5,437 nt of DNA, from contig JADGHD010000370.1 in assembly GCA_019689615.1 (NCBI GenBank), positions 1 through 5,437 of the forward strand, written 5' to 3'. This stretch comes from Frankia sp. Its GTDB lineage: Bacteria > Actinomycetota > Actinomycetes > Frankiales > Frankiaceae. The notes under the pieces were generated by a model that searched no databases, had not been told where the DNA came from, and saw only the letters and a program-made list of their open reading frames with translations. Shown piece after piece: positions 4,042 to 5,437 of the stretch. Numbering within the stretch: position 1 is the stretch's first letter; each line of letters starts with the position of its first letter. Both the position numbers and the translations under genes were made by a program.

Positions 4042-5437
4042 GTGGCCAACCCCGTCGTCACGCGCCCGGCGGCCAGGTTCTCCCGCCTGGTTCGACCTGC
4101 AAGGCTGGTCGGCCGGGCGCGCGCGTTTGGGCAGGCACTCGCTGGCCCGGCCGCCGCGTCCGCCGCCGGCCTGGTTGCCGTGCAGCTGGTCGTGCTCGTC
4201 GTCTGGGGCGCCGACACCCGCGCGGAGGCGGGCGCCAGCGCCGCGCTGCGGGTCGGCGCGGACCTGTGGCTGCTCGCCCACGGCGCCTCGCTTCGGCTGC
4301 CGGACGGCGACATCAGCGTGGTCCCGCTGGGGCTGACGATGCTGCCGTTCGCGGTGGCGTTCTCCGCCGGCTACCGCCGCCCGGCCGGCCGGCCGACGCC
4401 CATCCGGCCGCGACCGGCGACGGTGAGCCCGCGCGCGCGGATCGCGGCGGCTCCCGGGCCGGGCGCCGGGCCGCGACGGACCGGCACCACGCCCGCGGCC
4501 GGCGCGGCGGTGGGCAGACGGGCCCGGTCCCGGCCGTGGCTGCTGCGGGTCGCCGCGGACGCCGCCGCGGTCGTCGTGGCCCAGACCTTGCTCGTCTGCC
4601 TGGTCGCCTGGGCGGCGTCGGCCCCGGCGGCGCGGCCCGAGATGGCATCGGCCGCGATCGGTGCCGCCGTGCTGACCGGCCTGGGCGGCACGGCCGGGGC
4701 GCTGGCCGGTCACCGCCGGATCCGCTCGGCCTGGCGGCTGCTGCCCGCCCGGGTGCGGGCCGCCGTGGCCGCCGGTGGCGCGGCGACCGCGGCGATGGTC
4801 GCCACCAGCGCGCTGGCGGTCGGCGTGCTGCTCATCGTCCGGGCCGGCGCGGTGGCCGAGACGGCCGGCTGGCTCGACCCCGGGGTCGTCGGCGGGTTCG
4901 GCCTGTTCGCGGCGCAGGCGGCGGTGCTGCCGAACCTCGTGGTCTGGGGGCTGTGCTACGGGCTCGGGGTCGGGTTCGCCGCCGGCCCCGGGCTCACGAT
5001 CACCCCTTCCGCCGCATCAGAGAACCAGCTGCCCGACCTGCCGGCGCTGCGGCTGCTGCCCACCACCGCCCTGCCCGGCTGGGCCTGGCTGGTGCTCGCG
5101 GTCGTCCCGCTCACCGCCGGGGTGGCGCTGGCGTTGTCGGCCCGCCGGACCACCGTCGGCTCCGGTACCCTGGCCAGCCGGGTGAGCATCGTGCTGGCCG
5201 GCGCGGCGGTGGCCGCGGCGCTGGTCGGCGTGCTGGCGGCCGCCTCGGGCGGTGGCGTCGGGCCCGGGGTCGCGGCCGAGCTCGGGCCATCGGCCGGCTG
5301 GGCGATGCTCGCGACCCTGGTCGAGGTGGGCGTCGCCGCGGTGGTCGCCACCGCGGTCCTGCAGGCCGTCCGCCGCCGCGGGCGCGCCAGGACCGCCGGC
5401 CGGGCCACCCCTGCCCGCCGGCCGCGCCCCGCCAGGC
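4042..5437 (+). CDS. DUF6350 (PerM-type) polytopic membrane protein, 3' end outside window
   Basis: An open frame that runs off the window with no stop; 465 codons are visible. Family hallmarks are RVGADLWLLAHG (71-81 in this numbering), the NLVVWGLCYGLGVGFAAG stretch (298-315) followed by TITPSA, and LPALRLLPTTALP (333-345). About nine membrane helices are seen, near 34-56, 94-113, 168-193, 201-224, 238-268, 282-315, 343-367, 380-404 and 417-443. A Pro/Arg-rich cytoplasmic linker spans about 114-165, and a basic tail starts after 444. The family includes Mycobacterium PerM, linked to cell division and persistence; the function here is inferred only. The start is uncertain: GTG 4042 is preferred because codon third positions become G/C-rich only from about 4030. 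GTG 4006 and TTG 3985 (the latter with GGCGGA seven bases upstream) are alternatives. purN and purH are expected downstream from known actinobacterial gene order. Confidence 0.88.
   Translation, partial: MANPVVTRPAARFSRLVRPARLVGRARAFGQALAGPAAASAAGLVAVQLVVLVVWGADTRAEAGASAALRVGADLWLLAHGASLRLPDGDISVVPLGLTMLPFAVAFSAGYRRPAGRPTPIRPRPATVSPRARIAAAPGPGAGPRRTGTTPAAGAAVGRRARSRPWLLRVAADAAAVVVAQTLLVCLVAWAASAPAARPEMASAAIGAAVLTGLGGTAGALAGHRRIRSAWRLLPARVRAAVAAGGAATAAMVATSALAVGVLLIVRAGAVAETAGWLDPGVVGGFGLFAAQAAVLPNLVVWGLCYGLGVGFAAGPGLTITPSAASENQLPDLPALRLLPTTALPGWAWLVLAVVPLTAGVALALSARRTTVGSGTLASRVSIVLAGAAVAAALVGVLAAASGGGVGPGVAAELGPSAGWAMLATLVEVGVAAVVATAVLQAVRRRGRARTAGRATPARRPRPAR

Noticed and set aside
3544..4713. 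389-codon open frame on the - strand spanning both membrane genes
   Set aside because: It overlaps two + strand genes with clear membrane helices and runs through the intergenic gap with an Arg/Gly/Gln-rich low-complexity product.

Overview
The window reads as chromosomal DNA of a high-GC actinomycete. Base composition is very GC-rich throughout, codon third positions in the genes are almost all G or C, GTG starts are used, and the gene order (sucC, sucD, small membrane protein, DUF6350 membrane protein) is the actinobacterial one. A Frankia-like organism would fit, but the genus cannot be fixed from this sequence alone. All genes are on the + strand.

Layout. (1) 8-634: a proline-rich protein ending in a two-helix DUF4190-type membrane domain; its true N-terminus may lie upstream of the window. 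(2) 635-1053: a 419-base non-coding stretch with several inverted repeats and, at its right end, a plausible sucC promoter (-10 TAGGCT) and ribosome binding site. (3) 1054-2220 and 2305-3177: sucC and sucD, the beta and alpha subunits of succinyl-CoA synthetase, both full length with catalytic residues intact. They are separated by an 84-base spacer holding a perfect 10-bp hairpin and a possible anti-Shine-Dalgarno pairing. (4) 3178-3427: two perfect hairpins in tandem (11-bp and 17-bp stems), very probably the terminator of the sucCD operon, then a 23-bp sequence repeated twice head to tail. (5) 3428-3892: a small four-helix membrane protein of unknown function. (6) 3893-4041: a short, less GC-rich gap with an 11-bp palindrome. 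(7) 4042 to the window end: a polytopic DUF6350 membrane protein (the family of mycobacterial PerM), cut off by the window edge.

How it works together. SucC and SucD form the TCA-cycle enzyme that interconverts succinyl-CoA and succinate with nucleotide phosphorylation. The two membrane proteins downstream are probably separate transcription units, because strong terminator hairpins stand between them and sucD. Their position between sucCD and (outside this window) the expected purN-purH pair is a conserved actinobacterial arrangement. I see no clear undescribed multi-gene system, mobile element, CRISPR array, tRNA or rRNA here. The less ordinary signals are the non-coding elements: the doubled terminator, the 23-bp tandem repeat, the sucC-sucD spacer structure and the palindromes.
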